Positions 8,169 through 17,393 of a DNA stretch of 64,000 nt are shown here, piece by piece. How positions within the stretch are numbered: the first letter of the stretch is position 1; every line of letters begins with the position of its first letter. Where the stretch lies: contig DASWDU010000032.1 in the NCBI GenBank assembly GCA_036395115.1, positions 1-64,000 of the forward strand, in the 5' to 3' direction. Origin of the DNA: Thermoplasmata archaeon (GTDB taxonomy: Archaea; Thermoplasmatota; Thermoplasmata; RBG-16-68-12). The notes beneath the pieces are model-generated. The model worked only from the letters and a program-made list of their open reading frames with translations, made no database searches and was not told the DNA's origin. The translations under genes were made by a program, and so were the position numbers.

Positions 8169-9416
8169 ATGGCCCGGGACTTCTTCACGATGGATGACTT
8201 CGACCTCTCGGGCCGCACGGTCCTGCTCCGAGTCGACATCAATTCCCCGATCGATCCGGCGACGGGTCAGCTGCTGAACGACGCGCGGATCCGAGAGCAT
8301 CTGACGACGATCCGAGAGCTGCGTCGTTCGAAGGTCGCGCTGCTCGCCCACCAGTCCCGGCCCGGGAAGGACGACTTCACGAGCCTCGAGGTCCACGCCG
8401 AGCGGATCGGCGCCCTCCTCGGCGGCCCCGTCCGGTTCGTGCCCAGCTTGTTCGGACGGCCCGCGATCGAGGCGATCCAGGGGATGCGCGCGGGGGACGT
8501 CGTCGTCCTGGAGAACACGCGCTTCTTCTCGGAGGAGGAATCGCTCGCGGACGCGAAACCGGAGAAGATGGCCGCCACGCACATCGTGCAGCGCCTCGCG
8601 TTGCTCGCGGACTACTTCGTGCTCGACGCGTTCGCCGCGGCCCACCGCGCCCAGCCGAGCCTCGTTGGGTTCTGCGAGGTCTTGCCCTCCATGGCGGGGC
8701 GCGTGATGGAGCGGGAACTCACGATGATCGCGCGAGCGCTCGAAGATCCCTCGCGGCCAAAGGTCGCCCATCTCGGCGGAGTCAAGGCGGACGACTCGAT
8801 CGCCGTGACGAAGCACATGCTCGAGAAGGGGATTGCGGACAAGGTCCTCACGTCGGGGGGCGTCGCGAATCTCTTCCTCGACGCCTCCGGCATCGATCCC
8901 GGACCGCCGACGACGGAATTCATGCGGAAGGAAGTCGACGACTACGACTCCCTGATCGTCGAGTGCAAGGCGTTGCTGTCGACGTTCCGCGGTCGACTCC
9001 TGATTCCGTCCGATGTCGTCCTGAACGACCATGGGCAGCAGATGGCCGTGTCGACACGCGACCTTCCTGCGAAGCTTCCGATTTACGACATCGGCCTCGA
9101 CACGATCGCTCGGTACGTCGACGAAATCCACCGCGCGAAGACGATCTTCTACAACGGCCCCGCGGGGGTGTTCGAGCTCGAGCCGTTTTCCGTCGGGACG
9201 CGAGAACTCCTGAACGCGGTCGCCGAGGCCGACGGCTTCTCCGTCGTCGGCGGAGGGCACACGGTCGCCGCCGTCGAGCAACTCGGCATCCAACGCTCCA
9301 TCGACCACCTGAGCACCGGCGGCGGCGCGCTCATGAACTTGCTCGCGGGGAAGGAACTCCCACTGGTCAGCGCGCTTCGCCGTTCGCACAAGAAGTTCGG
9401 GAAAGCCGCGGGCTGA
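8169..9416 (+). CDS. pgk: Phosphoglycerate kinase
   Basis: The product is 415 aa, the usual archaeal length. It converts 1,3-bisphosphoglycerate and ADP to 3-phosphoglycerate and ATP, reversibly, in central carbon metabolism. Family marks are the N-terminal substrate motif VDINSPI, HQSRPGK, VVLENTRFFSEE, the mid-protein GGVKADDSI, FYNGPAGVFE and the C-terminal nucleotide loop STGGGAL. The ATG at 8169 fits a leaderless start behind a TATA box. It stands alone, divergent from the DnaA-like gene. Confidence 0.95.
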   Translation: MARDFFTMDDFDLSGRTVLLRVDINSPIDPATGQLLNDARIREHLTTIRELRRSKVALLAHQSRPGKDDFTSLEVHAERIGALLGGPVRFVPSLFGRPAIEAIQGMRAGDVVVLENTRFFSEEESLADAKPEKMAATHIVQRLALLADYFVLDAFAAAHRAQPSLVGFCEVLPSMAGRVMERELTMIARALEDPSRPKVAHLGGVKADDSIAVTKHMLEKGIADKVLTSGGVANLFLDASGIDPGPPTTEFMRKEVDDYDSLIVECKALLSTFRGRLLIPSDVVLNDHGQQMAVSTRDLPAKLPIYDIGLDTIARYVDEIHRAKTIFYNGPAGVFELEPFSVGTRELLNAVAEADGFSVVGGGHTVAAVEQLGIQRSIDHLSTGGGALMNLLAGKELPLVSALRRSHKKFGKAAG

Positions 9417-9446
9417 ACCCTCGAGGACGGACCGAGTCCCCAACAC

Positions 9447-9454
9447 ATTATATA
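9447..9454 (+). promoter_or_regulatory. TATA box of the NCS1 permease gene
   Basis: ATTATATA is centred about 25 bp before the ATG at 9476 and about 35 bp after the pgk stop, so the permease has its own promoter. Confidence 0.6.
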
Positions 9455-9475
9455 GCGCCCGCGGTTGAGCGACCG

Positions 9476-10849
9476 ATGGTCCGTCTTCGAAGGCCACCGG
9501 AGTGGGGCATCGAACCGGTCCCGGAATCCCTCCGCGTCCTCCGGACGTTCGACGTGTTCGTGCTTTGGTCGAGCCTCGGGGTCGGCCTTCTCGTCCTCGC
9601 CGCGGGCGCCCTGCTCGTGACGCTCTTCGGCCTCACCCTCTGGGAAGCGATCCTCGTCTCCCTCGTCGGGTCGATCGCCGGGAGCGCGCTGCTCGCGGGG
9701 GCGGGACACCACGGAAGCCGCGCGGGCGTGCCGACGATGGTGAGCCTGCGGCCCGTGCTCGGCCGCGTCGGGTCGTACGCCCCGACCGCCCTGAACATCG
9801 TGCAGTTGATCGGCTGGACGGCGTTCGAGCTCCTCATCATGGGACAGGCGGTCGCCCTCCTGTCGGGGGATGCGCTCGGCCCCTTGACGGCGGCGATCTT
9901 CGTGCCGGTCTGGGGCGCGATCACCGCCGCGCTTGCCCTCGGTGGCCCGCTGGCCGTCATCCGGGATTGGTTGGAGCGCTTCGCGATCTGGCTCGTATAC
10001 GCATCGACCGCCGCGATCGCGGTCGCGCTGTTTCTGCACGGCTTGGACCTGGGCCTGCGGCCCGCCGCGACGGCCTCCGGATTCACGGGGACGCGGTCCC
10101 TCCTCCTGGGACTCGATGTCGTCGTGGCGATGCCGATTTCCTGGTGGCCTCTCATCTCCGATTACAACCGATTCGCCCGCGGGCCGCGTGCCGCCGCCGT
10201 GGGCACGGGAGTCGGCTACGTCTTCGCGAACACGGCGTTCTACGTATTGGGTGCCGGACTCGTGTTCTTCGGGATCACGACGCCGTTCGGCCTCGACCCC
10301 GCCGACCCGGCTGCGTTCCTCGCGGCAATCGGCCTACTGGGCTTGAGCGTCCTTCCCCTCATCGTCATCTTGGTCGACGAAACCGACAACGCGTTCGCGG
10401 ACGTATACTCCGTCGCCGTATCCGTGCAGAACCTCGCACCGAAGCGGCGCCAGGCGACGACCGTCCTCGTCGCCACGGCGATCGGGACCGCGGCGGCATG
10501 GTCCCTCCTTGCCACCGGCCAAGGGCTCGGGGGCGCATACGAAGGCTTCCTGCTGCTGATCGGCGGACTGTTCGTTCCCTTGCTCGGGGTGGTGATCGCC
10601 GATTCATTTGTCGTCCGTCGGGGCGCGTATGCCCGAGACGATTTCTTCGCGGCGACGCCCCGATGGCGGTGGCCTGCGTTCGCGGGCTGGGGGCCCGGCG
10701 CGGCCCTATATTTCGTGATCGTCCTCTTCGCCCTCCCGGTCGGCGCGACGCTTCCCTCGTTCGCCCTCGCCGCGGCGCTGCATGTCGGCTTCTCGCACAT
10801 CGAGGCGGGATGGAGACGGCGTTCCCCCATCGCGGTCGGGAATCCGTAG
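9476..10849 (+). CDS. NCS1-family nucleobase/thiamine-type permease
   Basis: The product is 457 aa with about 12 TM helices. NCS1-like features are the conserved QLIGWTAFELLIMGQA helix, WWPLISDYNRFAR (the substrate-site region of cytosine, hydantoin and HMP permeases) and the later DETDNAFADVYS segment. It probably imports a purine, a pyrimidine or a thiamine precursor by cation symport. The substrate cannot be set from sequence alone. The ATG at 9476 was chosen because a TATA box lies about 25 bp upstream. The frame is open further upstream, but that stretch is the shadow of pgk. Confidence 0.85.
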   Translation: MVRLRRPPEWGIEPVPESLRVLRTFDVFVLWSSLGVGLLVLAAGALLVTLFGLTLWEAILVSLVGSIAGSALLAGAGHHGSRAGVPTMVSLRPVLGRVGSYAPTALNIVQLIGWTAFELLIMGQAVALLSGDALGPLTAAIFVPVWGAITAALALGGPLAVIRDWLERFAIWLVYASTAAIAVALFLHGLDLGLRPAATASGFTGTRSLLLGLDVVVAMPISWWPLISDYNRFARGPRAAAVGTGVGYVFANTAFYVLGAGLVFFGITTPFGLDPADPAAFLAAIGLLGLSVLPLIVILVDETDNAFADVYSVAVSVQNLAPKRRQATTVLVATAIGTAAAWSLLATGQGLGGAYEGFLLLIGGLFVPLLGVVIADSFVVRRGAYARDDFFAATPRWRWPAFAGWGPGAALYFVIVLFALPVGATLPSFALAAALHVGFSHIEAGWRRRSPIAVGNP

Positions 10850-10866
10850 TGGGCCCGGCGACGGGC

Positions 10867-12225
10867 CTACGACTCCCACGCCGCGACGACCTGCGGCAGC
10901 GGCGCGACGGTGCCGTCGGAGCGGGTGTAGGTCGTGAGCGTGTCGTCCACGAAAATGACCGCGGCCTTGCCGTTCCGCGGGTTGATCGCGACCTCGAACA
11001 GGTCGAGGAGATTCCGTGTCCCGCTGGCGCATCCCGTGCCGAACGTGCAGATCACGCCGACGTGGTTCGGATGCTCGGACACCTGGGACTGCACGAACGA
11101 GGCACCATCGTTCGTGGTCTGCGCGAGGTAGGTGTTCCATACGGCGGCGGAGTCGTCCTTGCTCGATGCGGTCGTGCCGTAGTACACGATGTCGACCTTC
11201 CCGTTGTACGCGGCCACCCACGGAAACACCGCGGTCACCGCACTCCCGCTGTTGACCGACACCGTCGAGCTCCACGTCGCCCCGTGATCGGACGACGTCG
11301 CAAAAGAGACCGTGTGCGCGTCCGACCACGCGGCGTACAGATTGCCGTTCGCAGGATCGACCGCGAGCGCCGGGAAGACGTTGTTCAGCGCGGTGTTCAC
11401 CGCGGCGTGGTAGACGAGCGTCGGCTGCCACGTGAGCCCGCCGTCGGTGCTCCGAGAGACGACGATGTTGTTGAAGTTCGCGTTCGTCCCCTTCTGGAGG
11501 CCGCCCTGACCCGACGCGTAGATCGCGAACACGGAGTGGGTCGTCGCGTCGGCGACGATCGGACCTTGGTCGTTGTTGAAGGTCGACATGCCGGTCAGGC
11601 CGTCCTGCCCCGGGATGGGGCTTGCGACCGAGTGCCACGTGAATCCGTCGTCGTCGGAGCGCTGCACGTGAATCAGGGTGCTCGATCCGCTGTCGTGGTA
11701 CGAGATGTACACCGTCGGTCCGTCCGACGTCACCCACTGCCGGTCCGCTCCGCTCGTGTCGATCAGCTGCGCCCCGCAGTTGGTGAAGTCGTTCGACGTG
11801 TCGGCGTTCGGACAGGTGATCGCGGAGACGCCCAGCCTTAGGGAGGTGGAGGGCGGGTTCAGAATCGCCATCAGCGTGCTGAAGAGCACCGTGCCGGTGG
11901 AGCCGAAGTCGACGTCCGCATCCTCGCCTCCGATCGCCCCGTCAATGTGGGCATCGGGCGCGCCTTGGAACACGGGCGTACTCCCGAACGGAGCCTTCCA
12001 AACGTTCGTCTGGAAAAGCCGCCACGAGAGCGCCGTGTAGACGACGGTTCCGTCCGAGCCGATCGCGACAGCCGGCTCGCTGCTCCCGTTGTCTTGGAGC
12101 AGGATGTCCGTCGCGAAAGAAATCGTGCCGGGTCCCGCAGCGGCCGGTTTCCCTGCGCTCGCGGTCGACGCGAACAGCGACAGCGAGACCGCGACCGTGA
12201 ACATGACGATCCACATGTGACGCAT
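10867..12225 (-). CDS. Secreted sialidase-like (BNR) beta-propeller protein
   Basis: The product is 452 aa. The start is the ATG at 12223-12225, with GGAGGGC just upstream. Residues 1-24 are a signal peptide (hydrophobic core, then STASAGKP). The rest has repeated BNR/Asp-box-like segments (SRSTDGGLTW, SSDHGATW, RSDDDGFTW) typical of six-bladed sialidase-fold propellers. No clear catalytic sialidase set (Arg triad, Tyr/Glu) can be assigned, so an enzyme activity is not claimed. Several Cys residues near the C terminus (CTFGTGCASG) could form disulfides outside the cell. It is convergent with the permease gene. Confidence 0.75.
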   Translation of the reverse strand: MRHMWIVMFTVAVSLSLFASTASAGKPAAAGPGTISFATDILLQDNGSSEPAVAIGSDGTVVYTALSWRLFQTNVWKAPFGSTPVFQGAPDAHIDGAIGGEDADVDFGSTGTVLFSTLMAILNPPSTSLRLGVSAITCPNADTSNDFTNCGAQLIDTSGADRQWVTSDGPTVYISYHDSGSSTLIHVQRSDDDGFTWHSVASPIPGQDGLTGMSTFNNDQGPIVADATTHSVFAIYASGQGGLQKGTNANFNNIVVSRSTDGGLTWQPTLVYHAAVNTALNNVFPALAVDPANGNLYAAWSDAHTVSFATSSDHGATWSSTVSVNSGSAVTAVFPWVAAYNGKVDIVYYGTTASSKDDSAAVWNTYLAQTTNDGASFVQSQVSEHPNHVGVICTFGTGCASGTRNLLDLFEVAINPRNGKAAVIFVDDTLTTYTRSDGTVAPLPQVVAAWES

Positions 12226-12435
12226 GCGAAGCCCTCCTCCAGGCAAGGGGCGGCGAAGGCGCGGTCCCGTCAAATACCTTTCGCGTACCGTCTAGCTTCG
12301 GGCAGCAACCAATCGTGTTATCGGGATTGACAACGAGCAGCTGCCCACAGGATTGATAATCGCATCGTCCAGTGCGGGGACCGCAACGATCTCCTGACGA
12401 GAGCGTCCATACCGCCCGGTCATCGAAACAAAGGA

Positions 12436-12539
12436 AGCCGCCGGAGGGCTTCGATCCCCCGACCTGCAGTTCCTTCGGCGCGGGCGTCTTCCGCCTGCGC
12501 ATACGAAACTGCCGCTCTGCCGGGCTGAGCTACGGCGGC
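12436..12539 (-). tRNA. tRNA-Thr(CGT) with a 30-nt intron
   Basis: The acceptor arms GCCGCCG/CGGCGGC pair perfectly, with discriminator U. The D stem is GCTC/GAGC, the T stem GGGGG/CCCTC with loop ATCGAAG, and the anticodon stem GCAGT/ACTGC. The anticodon region reads TT-CGT-A and then an extra 30 nt before the closing A. The insert folds as a hairpin (GCGC, GGCG, GAAGA loop, CGCC, GCGC), as expected for an archaeal intron at position 37/38 cut by the splicing endonuclease. CCA is not encoded. A TATA-like TCTTTATG lies at about 12570-12578. The 3' flank is T-rich. Confidence 0.9.
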
Positions 12540-12599
12540 GCGATTCAGGCGGAAAAGGTCCACGCGCATAAAGATTGTCGGAAGCCGAACGACCCGCCA

Positions 12600-12607
12600 A
12601 CGTTTAT
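12600..12607 (+). promoter_or_regulatory. TATA-like element of the amidohydrolase gene
   Basis: The CGTTTATG element sits about 28 bp before the GTG at 12632. It supports that start over the in-frame codons upstream. Confidence 0.4.
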
Positions 12608-12631
12608 GGCGGCGCGGCCCATCGCAGCCGC

Positions 12632-13765
12632 GTGGAGCGCGTGTCCGGCTGGTACTACGACGGCCGTCGGTTCCGGCGCGGCACGGTTGGGTGGGATGAT
12701 GGCGTCATCGCCGAGACCCGCACTTCCATCGACCGCGAGCGAATTGCGCAAGGCGTCATCATCCCCGGTCTTTGGAACGCTCACACGCATCTCGGGGATG
12801 CGGTGGTCACCCAGGAATTGAAAGGCACGATCGAGGAACTCGTCGCGCCGCCGCACGGCCTGAAGCACCGCGTCCTCGCACGCGCGAAGGATGACGCCGT
12901 AATCGCGGCGATGCGGCGCGCGATGACCACGATGCTCCGGACCGGAACGACCGGTTTCTCCGACTTCCGCGAGGGCGGGCTCAAGGGCCTCAAGCTCCTT
13001 TACGCCTCCGCCGCCGCTCTCCCGGTCCACGGGATCGCGCTCGGACGGCCCGCCGGCCTGACGTACGACCGCCGAGAGGTCGAGGCAATCCTGCGAGCCT
13101 CGGATGGGATCGCCGTCAGCTCGTATGTCGATTGGCCCGCGGCGGAAATCGAGAAGTTAGCCGCGGACGTCCGACTCGCGAAGAAGATCTTCGCGATTCA
13201 CTGCTCCGAGCGGATCCGGGAAGACATCGATGCGGTCATCGATCTCAAACCGGCATTCCTCGTCCACATGGTGCATGCGACCGACTCGGATCTTGAGCGA
13301 TGCGCGGACGCGGGCGTTCCGGTCGTCGTCTGCCCGCGGTCGAACGCCTTCTTCGGCCTGACGCCGGATCTCCCGCGAATGCGGCGCGCCGGAGTCGAGC
13401 TTCGGCTCGGGACCGACAATGCGATGATCAACGCGCCATCGATGCTCCGCGAAATGGAGTTCGCGTACCGAGTGGCGCGGTTGAAAGGCGATGTCAGTGC
13501 ACGCGAAATCGTCGAGATGGCGTTGGGCGGGCGTCGCCTCGGCGACCCCGACGCCGCATGCGCGATCCGGGCGGGGGAACGGGCGGACCTCGTCGTCCTC
13601 GACCTGCCGGGCGGTTCAAGCGGTTTCGCGTCACTCCTGCGGGCCACCGCCAGCGACGTGCGGCTCGTGGTGTCCGGCGGCCGCGTGTGGGCGGGCGACC
13701 CTTGGTTGACAGTCAAGCAGGCGGGCCGACGGAAGCGACGCATCCGTTCTACCGGAGGAAATTAG
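12632..13765 (+). CDS. Amidohydrolase-superfamily protein (COG0402-like)
   Basis: The product is 377 aa from GTG 12632. The metal-binding signature NAHTHLGD is near residue 45, a later IHCSE supplies a metal His, and HMVHATD and GTDNAMIN supply the last His and the catalytic Asp. This is the order seen in TIM-barrel amidohydrolases such as chlorohydrolases, guanine deaminases and 5-methylthioadenosine deaminases. The substrate is unknown. The C-terminal strand domain (ERADLVVLDLPGG) is the usual composite sandwich. The start was chosen from the TATA spacing, and a longer form from 12575 is possible. Confidence 0.8.
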   Translation: MERVSGWYYDGRRFRRGTVGWDDGVIAETRTSIDRERIAQGVIIPGLWNAHTHLGDAVVTQELKGTIEELVAPPHGLKHRVLARAKDDAVIAAMRRAMTTMLRTGTTGFSDFREGGLKGLKLLYASAAALPVHGIALGRPAGLTYDRREVEAILRASDGIAVSSYVDWPAAEIEKLAADVRLAKKIFAIHCSERIREDIDAVIDLKPAFLVHMVHATDSDLERCADAGVPVVVCPRSNAFFGLTPDLPRMRRAGVELRLGTDNAMINAPSMLREMEFAYRVARLKGDVSAREIVEMALGGRRLGDPDAACAIRAGERADLVVLDLPGGSSGFASLLRATASDVRLVVSGGRVWAGDPWLTVKQAGRRKRRIRSTGGN

Positions 13766-13790
13766 CACACGAGGATGGGACCACCCCATC

Positions 13791-13798
13791 CTTTATCA
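13791..13798 (+). promoter_or_regulatory. TATA box of glyS
   Basis: CTTTATCA lies about 28 bp before the glyS ATG at 13823, fitting a leaderless transcript. Confidence 0.5.
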
Positions 13799-13822
13799 TC
13801 GGCCCTCCCGTTCGGGGCCGCG

Positions 13823-15307
13823 ATGGCCTCGTACGACGACGTGATGTCACTGTCCGTCCGCCGCGGTTTCCTGTGGCCCGCGGTCGATCTGTACGGAGGC
13901 TTCGCGGGCTTTTACGACTACGGCCACAATGGCGTCCTCCTCCGGCGCCGATGGGAGGACCTCTGGATGGAGACGTTCCTCGGCCTAAGTGACAACTACT
14001 ATCTGATCGACACGACGACGATCCTGCCGGAGGCTGCTCTGAAGGCCTCAGGCCATGTCGACCACTTCACCGACATCCTCGTCACCTGCACGCGCTGCGG
14101 CGAGTCCTACCGGGGCGACCATCTCCTCGAGGCCGCGACGCACGACGAGCGCGAAGGGCTGACGCCGTCGGAGGTCGACGCGCGCATCCGGGAACTCAAG
14201 ATCCGTTGTCCGAACTGCAAGGGGGAACTCGGCCCCGCGCGGGAATTCAACATGATGTTCCCACTGGGAATCGGACCGATGGCCAAGGACCGCGCCTATC
14301 TCCGGCCGGAGACCGCGCAGGGAGTGTACATGAACTTCCGGCGGGAATTCGAAGCGCTCCGACGGAAGCTCCCGATGGGGCTGGCGATCATCGGCCGCGC
14401 GTACCGCAACGAGATCAGCCCGAGGCAGGGCGCGTTCCGGTTGCGGGAGTTCCTCCAGGCGGAGCTTCAAATCTTCTTCGACCCTGCGACGTTCGCGAGC
14501 GCGGTGCCCTTCGACGCAATTGCGGCGGAGCGCATTCGGATCGCCTGGGCCGCCGAGAAGAACGAGCCGACCGCGCATGACCTCCCTGCGAAGGACCTCG
14601 TTGGCCGCGGACTTCCGCCGTGGTACGTCTACCACCTGCATGCCGTCCAGCGATTCTACCTCGCCAATCTGCGGATCCCGAGGGATGCGTTCCGTTTCGC
14701 GGAACTCGACGAGCGGGAGCGGGCGTTCTACAACAAGATCCACTTCGACATCCAGCTGCGACAGGAGAGCCTCGGGGGGTTCCGCGAGGTCGGGGGCGTC
14801 CATTACCGGTCGGACCACGATCTCAAGGGCCATGAGGCGGGATCGCATGCGAAACAGTCCGTGACCGTCGGCACATCGAAGCTCGTGCCGCACGTGCTCG
14901 AACTGTCGTTCGGCGTCGATCGGAATGTCTGGGCGCTCATCGACTTGACGTTCGCCAAGGGGGAGCGGAGCGTCCTGCGCCTCCCACCGCGAATCGCGCC
15001 CGTGACGCTCGCGGTCTTCCCGCTCGTGAACAAGGACGGCCTGCCGGAGCGGGCCGAGGCGCTCTTCGCGAGCCTCCGAAAGCGCTTCACGGCCTTCTAC
15101 GATGACTCCGCTTCGATCGGACGGCGATACGCGCGGATGGACGAAATCGGGACGCCGTTCTCCGTTACGGTGGACCATGAGACCCTCGAAGGGAAGGGCG
15201 TCACCGTACGGGAACGGGATTCCCAGAAACAGATTCGAGTCCTTGACGCCGAACTCGCGGACACGATTGCGAAGCTCCTCTCGGGCGAGACGTCCGTCGT
15301 CCCGTGA
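13823..15307 (+). CDS. glyS: Glycyl-tRNA synthetase (homodimeric, class II)
   Basis: The product is 494 aa. It charges tRNA-Gly. Class II features are the N-terminal LYGGFAGFYDYGHNG, motif 2 (AYRNEISPRQGAFRLREF), a His-rich active-site stretch (SDHDLKGHEAGSHAKQS) and motif 3 (SFGVDRNVWALI). A zinc-binding insert with CTRCG and CPNCKG lies at about 90-145. The C-terminal anticodon-binding domain begins around residue 395 (PVTLAVFPLVNKDGLPERA). The ATG at 13823 lies 28 bp after a TATA box. The longer frame from 13775 adds an unrelated N-terminal extension. Confidence 0.95.
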   Translation: MASYDDVMSLSVRRGFLWPAVDLYGGFAGFYDYGHNGVLLRRRWEDLWMETFLGLSDNYYLIDTTTILPEAALKASGHVDHFTDILVTCTRCGESYRGDHLLEAATHDEREGLTPSEVDARIRELKIRCPNCKGELGPAREFNMMFPLGIGPMAKDRAYLRPETAQGVYMNFRREFEALRRKLPMGLAIIGRAYRNEISPRQGAFRLREFLQAELQIFFDPATFASAVPFDAIAAERIRIAWAAEKNEPTAHDLPAKDLVGRGLPPWYVYHLHAVQRFYLANLRIPRDAFRFAELDERERAFYNKIHFDIQLRQESLGGFREVGGVHYRSDHDLKGHEAGSHAKQSVTVGTSKLVPHVLELSFGVDRNVWALIDLTFAKGERSVLRLPPRIAPVTLAVFPLVNKDGLPERAEALFASLRKRFTAFYDDSASIGRRYARMDEIGTPFSVTVDHETLEGKGVTVRERDSQKQIRVLDAELADTIAKLLSGETSVVP

Positions 15308-15463
15308 CCGCCTGAATCGCTGCGCCGATCGACCTGTCCGTCCGAAGGGCCGGACGGCAACCGGCATGGACAGCCGGCGACGATTCCGTTCCTGAGAATC
15401 ACTAATTCGGGAGCTATTCGGTTCGTGAGACGAACATCGGAACATTGAATAGACCCGTTACGA

Positions 15464-16501
15464 ATGGTTGCCGCCGTCAGATTCAGTCCGCATGCGGACA
15501 ACAGGTTGGGGGGGCGCCAACCGGTGCAACTGGGCCAAGCACAGATATCGAGAGTTATCGCCAGCGCGGGCCTAGTGCTCTTCGCGTTTCTGACTCTCGC
15601 AGGCAGCGCGAACGCAGCGCTCCCGCGGTCATTCTACTATCTCGGGGTCATCGTCGTCGATCGAGAAGAACCGCGAGTCGATTTCGTCTTCTGGCTCGAC
15701 TCGCCGTATTCCTCGACGGATAACCAGACGATGGCGAAGACGATCGATGTCACCGCCAACTTCGGCCCCGAGCTGATGTGTCAGGATGCGAGCCCGGGTT
15801 CGTGCCAAGATTCCTGGAAGTACGCCGGCCACCTCGATGACGCGAAGGGGGACCAGTGGTTCAATGTGACCACGAGAATGGATTCGACGTCGACGGACCC
15901 GGTCTTCACGACGGTCAGCGTACATGTCGTGTACACGGACGCGGACGGAGCGCAAGCGCGGACGATCGACCGGACGCTGACCTTCGCACTAAAGTACGTG
16001 GCTCCGCCGCCCTCCGTGAACGTCGCGGCGGCCGCGGCGGCCGGCCTCGGAGGTGCGGGCGTCTTCGGAATCGGACTGTACGCGGCGCGTCGGGCGCGAC
16101 TCGAGGAATTGTATCTGATGCACGACAGCGGCATGCTCATCCGCCATTGGTCGCGCAAACAAGGGATCGTCCACGACAGCGACATCATGAGTGGAATGCT
16201 AATCATCCTGCAGGAATTCGTGCGCGACTCGTTCGACGACCGCCGCGGGACGCTCGAGCAACTCCGGTTCGGGCAGCGCCAGGTCATCATGGTCCCTGGG
16301 GAGCACACGGTCCTCGCGGCCGTAATCGAAGGCCGCTACGTCAACGGCCTGCCGCGAAAACTCCAGCTCGCGGTCTGGGATTTCGAGCGGTCCCACTCGG
16401 ACACCCTGGCGCAATGGGACGGCAACGTCGCCCTCCTGCCCCGCGCCGACGCGATCGCGGATCGGTTCATCCGTCCCCGTCTCCGCTTCCACCCGAACTG
16501 A
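15464..16501 (+). CDS. Membrane-anchored protein with C-terminal roadblock/longin-like domain
   Basis: The product is 345 aa. A signal/TM segment lies at about 30-55 (VIASAGLVLFAFLTLAG), an extracellular beta-rich domain with two Cys (CQDASPGSCQD) at about 60-185, a TM helix at about 190-210, and then a cytoplasmic domain (LYLMHDSGMLIRHW, SGMLIILQEFVRDSF, LRFGQRQVIM, LAAVIEG). The last domain has the strand and helix pattern of roadblock/longin folds, which regulate small GTPases. A Ras-like GTPase gene starts 73 bp downstream on the same strand, so a receptor-GTPase pair is inferred. An alternative start is GTG at about 15524. Confidence 0.65.
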   Translation: MVAAVRFSPHADNRLGGRQPVQLGQAQISRVIASAGLVLFAFLTLAGSANAALPRSFYYLGVIVVDREEPRVDFVFWLDSPYSSTDNQTMAKTIDVTANFGPELMCQDASPGSCQDSWKYAGHLDDAKGDQWFNVTTRMDSTSTDPVFTTVSVHVVYTDADGAQARTIDRTLTFALKYVAPPPSVNVAAAAAAGLGGAGVFGIGLYAARRARLEELYLMHDSGMLIRHWSRKQGIVHDSDIMSGMLIILQEFVRDSFDDRRGTLEQLRFGQRQVIMVPGEHTVLAAVIEGRYVNGLPRKLQLAVWDFERSHSDTLAQWDGNVALLPRADAIADRFIRPRLRFHPN

Positions 16502-16539
16502 ACCGTGTATTCGCATCGCTGACATTGAGCCAGCAAGCG

Positions 16540-16547
16540 TTATAAGC
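16540..16547 (+). promoter_or_regulatory. TATA box of the Ras-like GTPase gene
   Basis: GTTATAAG is centred about 31 bp before the ATG at 16575, so the GTPase can be transcribed separately from the membrane protein upstream. Confidence 0.5.
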
Positions 16548-16574
16548 GCGGCCCTCGAATGGGACGATGTCGCC

Positions 16575-17393
16575 ATGGTTGATGATCACGTCAAGCGTAA
16601 GGTTCTCCTCCTCGGCGACGGCGCGGTCGGCAAGACGTCTCTGATTCGCCGCTTCGTGGTCGACAAGTTTTCGGACGACTATATCACGACGATCGGCACG
16701 AAGGTCACGAAGAAGGACCTCCGGCTCGAGTCCCCGGGCGGCGCGACGGACCTGACGTTCATGATCTGGGACGTCCTCGGCCAGAAAGGGTACAAGGGCA
16801 TCCAGGATAGCTCCTTCCTCGGAGCGAAAGGCGCCGTCCTCGTCTACGACGTCTCGCGCACCGAGACCACGGAGAGCCTCCAGGACTACTGGATCCCCCA
16901 TCTCCTCGACATCACGGACACGATCCCCATCGTCGTCGTCGGGAACAAGGTGGACCTCGTCGCCTCCCGCCGGACGGCGCAGGAGGGGCTCGACGAGCTC
17001 AAGGAGGAGCTCGAGGTCAAGGGCTTTCTGAGCTCCGCGAAGACCGGCGAGAACGTCGAAGCGGGATTCCTCGCGCTCGCGAAGTCGGTCGTCTCACACT
17101 CAGCCGGGAAGGTCGCGAAAGGCACCGCGGTCGACGAGGTCACGAACGAGTACATCACCGTTGCGGACGCGATCATCATGGACTTCTGCGACGTCATGGG
17201 CGGCCAGGAGGCGGCGATGCCGATCGTGCGGCAGCAGCTGACGCGGGCCGGCGTCGACGTCAAGGCGCCGACACGCGACGGGTTGCGCCTCGCAGTCGAC
17301 TGTCTCGCGGAGGCGGAGTCGGCGTTCCGCAATGCGGACGACGTCGAGGCGAGCAAGCTGAAGCGCCTCGGCTGGATCAAGGAAATCTCGTGA
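16575..17393 (+). CDS. Ras/Rab-like small GTPase with C-terminal helical extension
   Basis: The product is 272 aa. The G domain has G1 GDGAVGKTS (14-22), a switch I Thr in DYITTIGTK, G3 WDVLGQKG, G4 NKVD and G5 SSAKTGENV. This is the full Ras-superfamily set, with Gln at the catalytic position after G3. Residues from about 180 form an extra helical domain (DFCDVMGGQEAAMPI ... KLKRLGWIKEIS) of unknown fold. There is no lipidation Cys at the C terminus. The gene follows the roadblock/longin-like membrane protein, a likely regulator. It abuts the convergent elp3 at a TGATCA, where both stops meet. Confidence 0.9.
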   Translation: MVDDHVKRKVLLLGDGAVGKTSLIRRFVVDKFSDDYITTIGTKVTKKDLRLESPGGATDLTFMIWDVLGQKGYKGIQDSSFLGAKGAVLVYDVSRTETTESLQDYWIPHLLDITDTIPIVVVGNKVDLVASRRTAQEGLDELKEELEVKGFLSSAKTGENVEAGFLALAKSVVSHSAGKVAKGTAVDEVTNEYITVADAIIMDFCDVMGGQEAAMPIVRQQLTRAGVDVKAPTRDGLRLAVDCLAEAESAFRNADDVEASKLKRLGWIKEIS

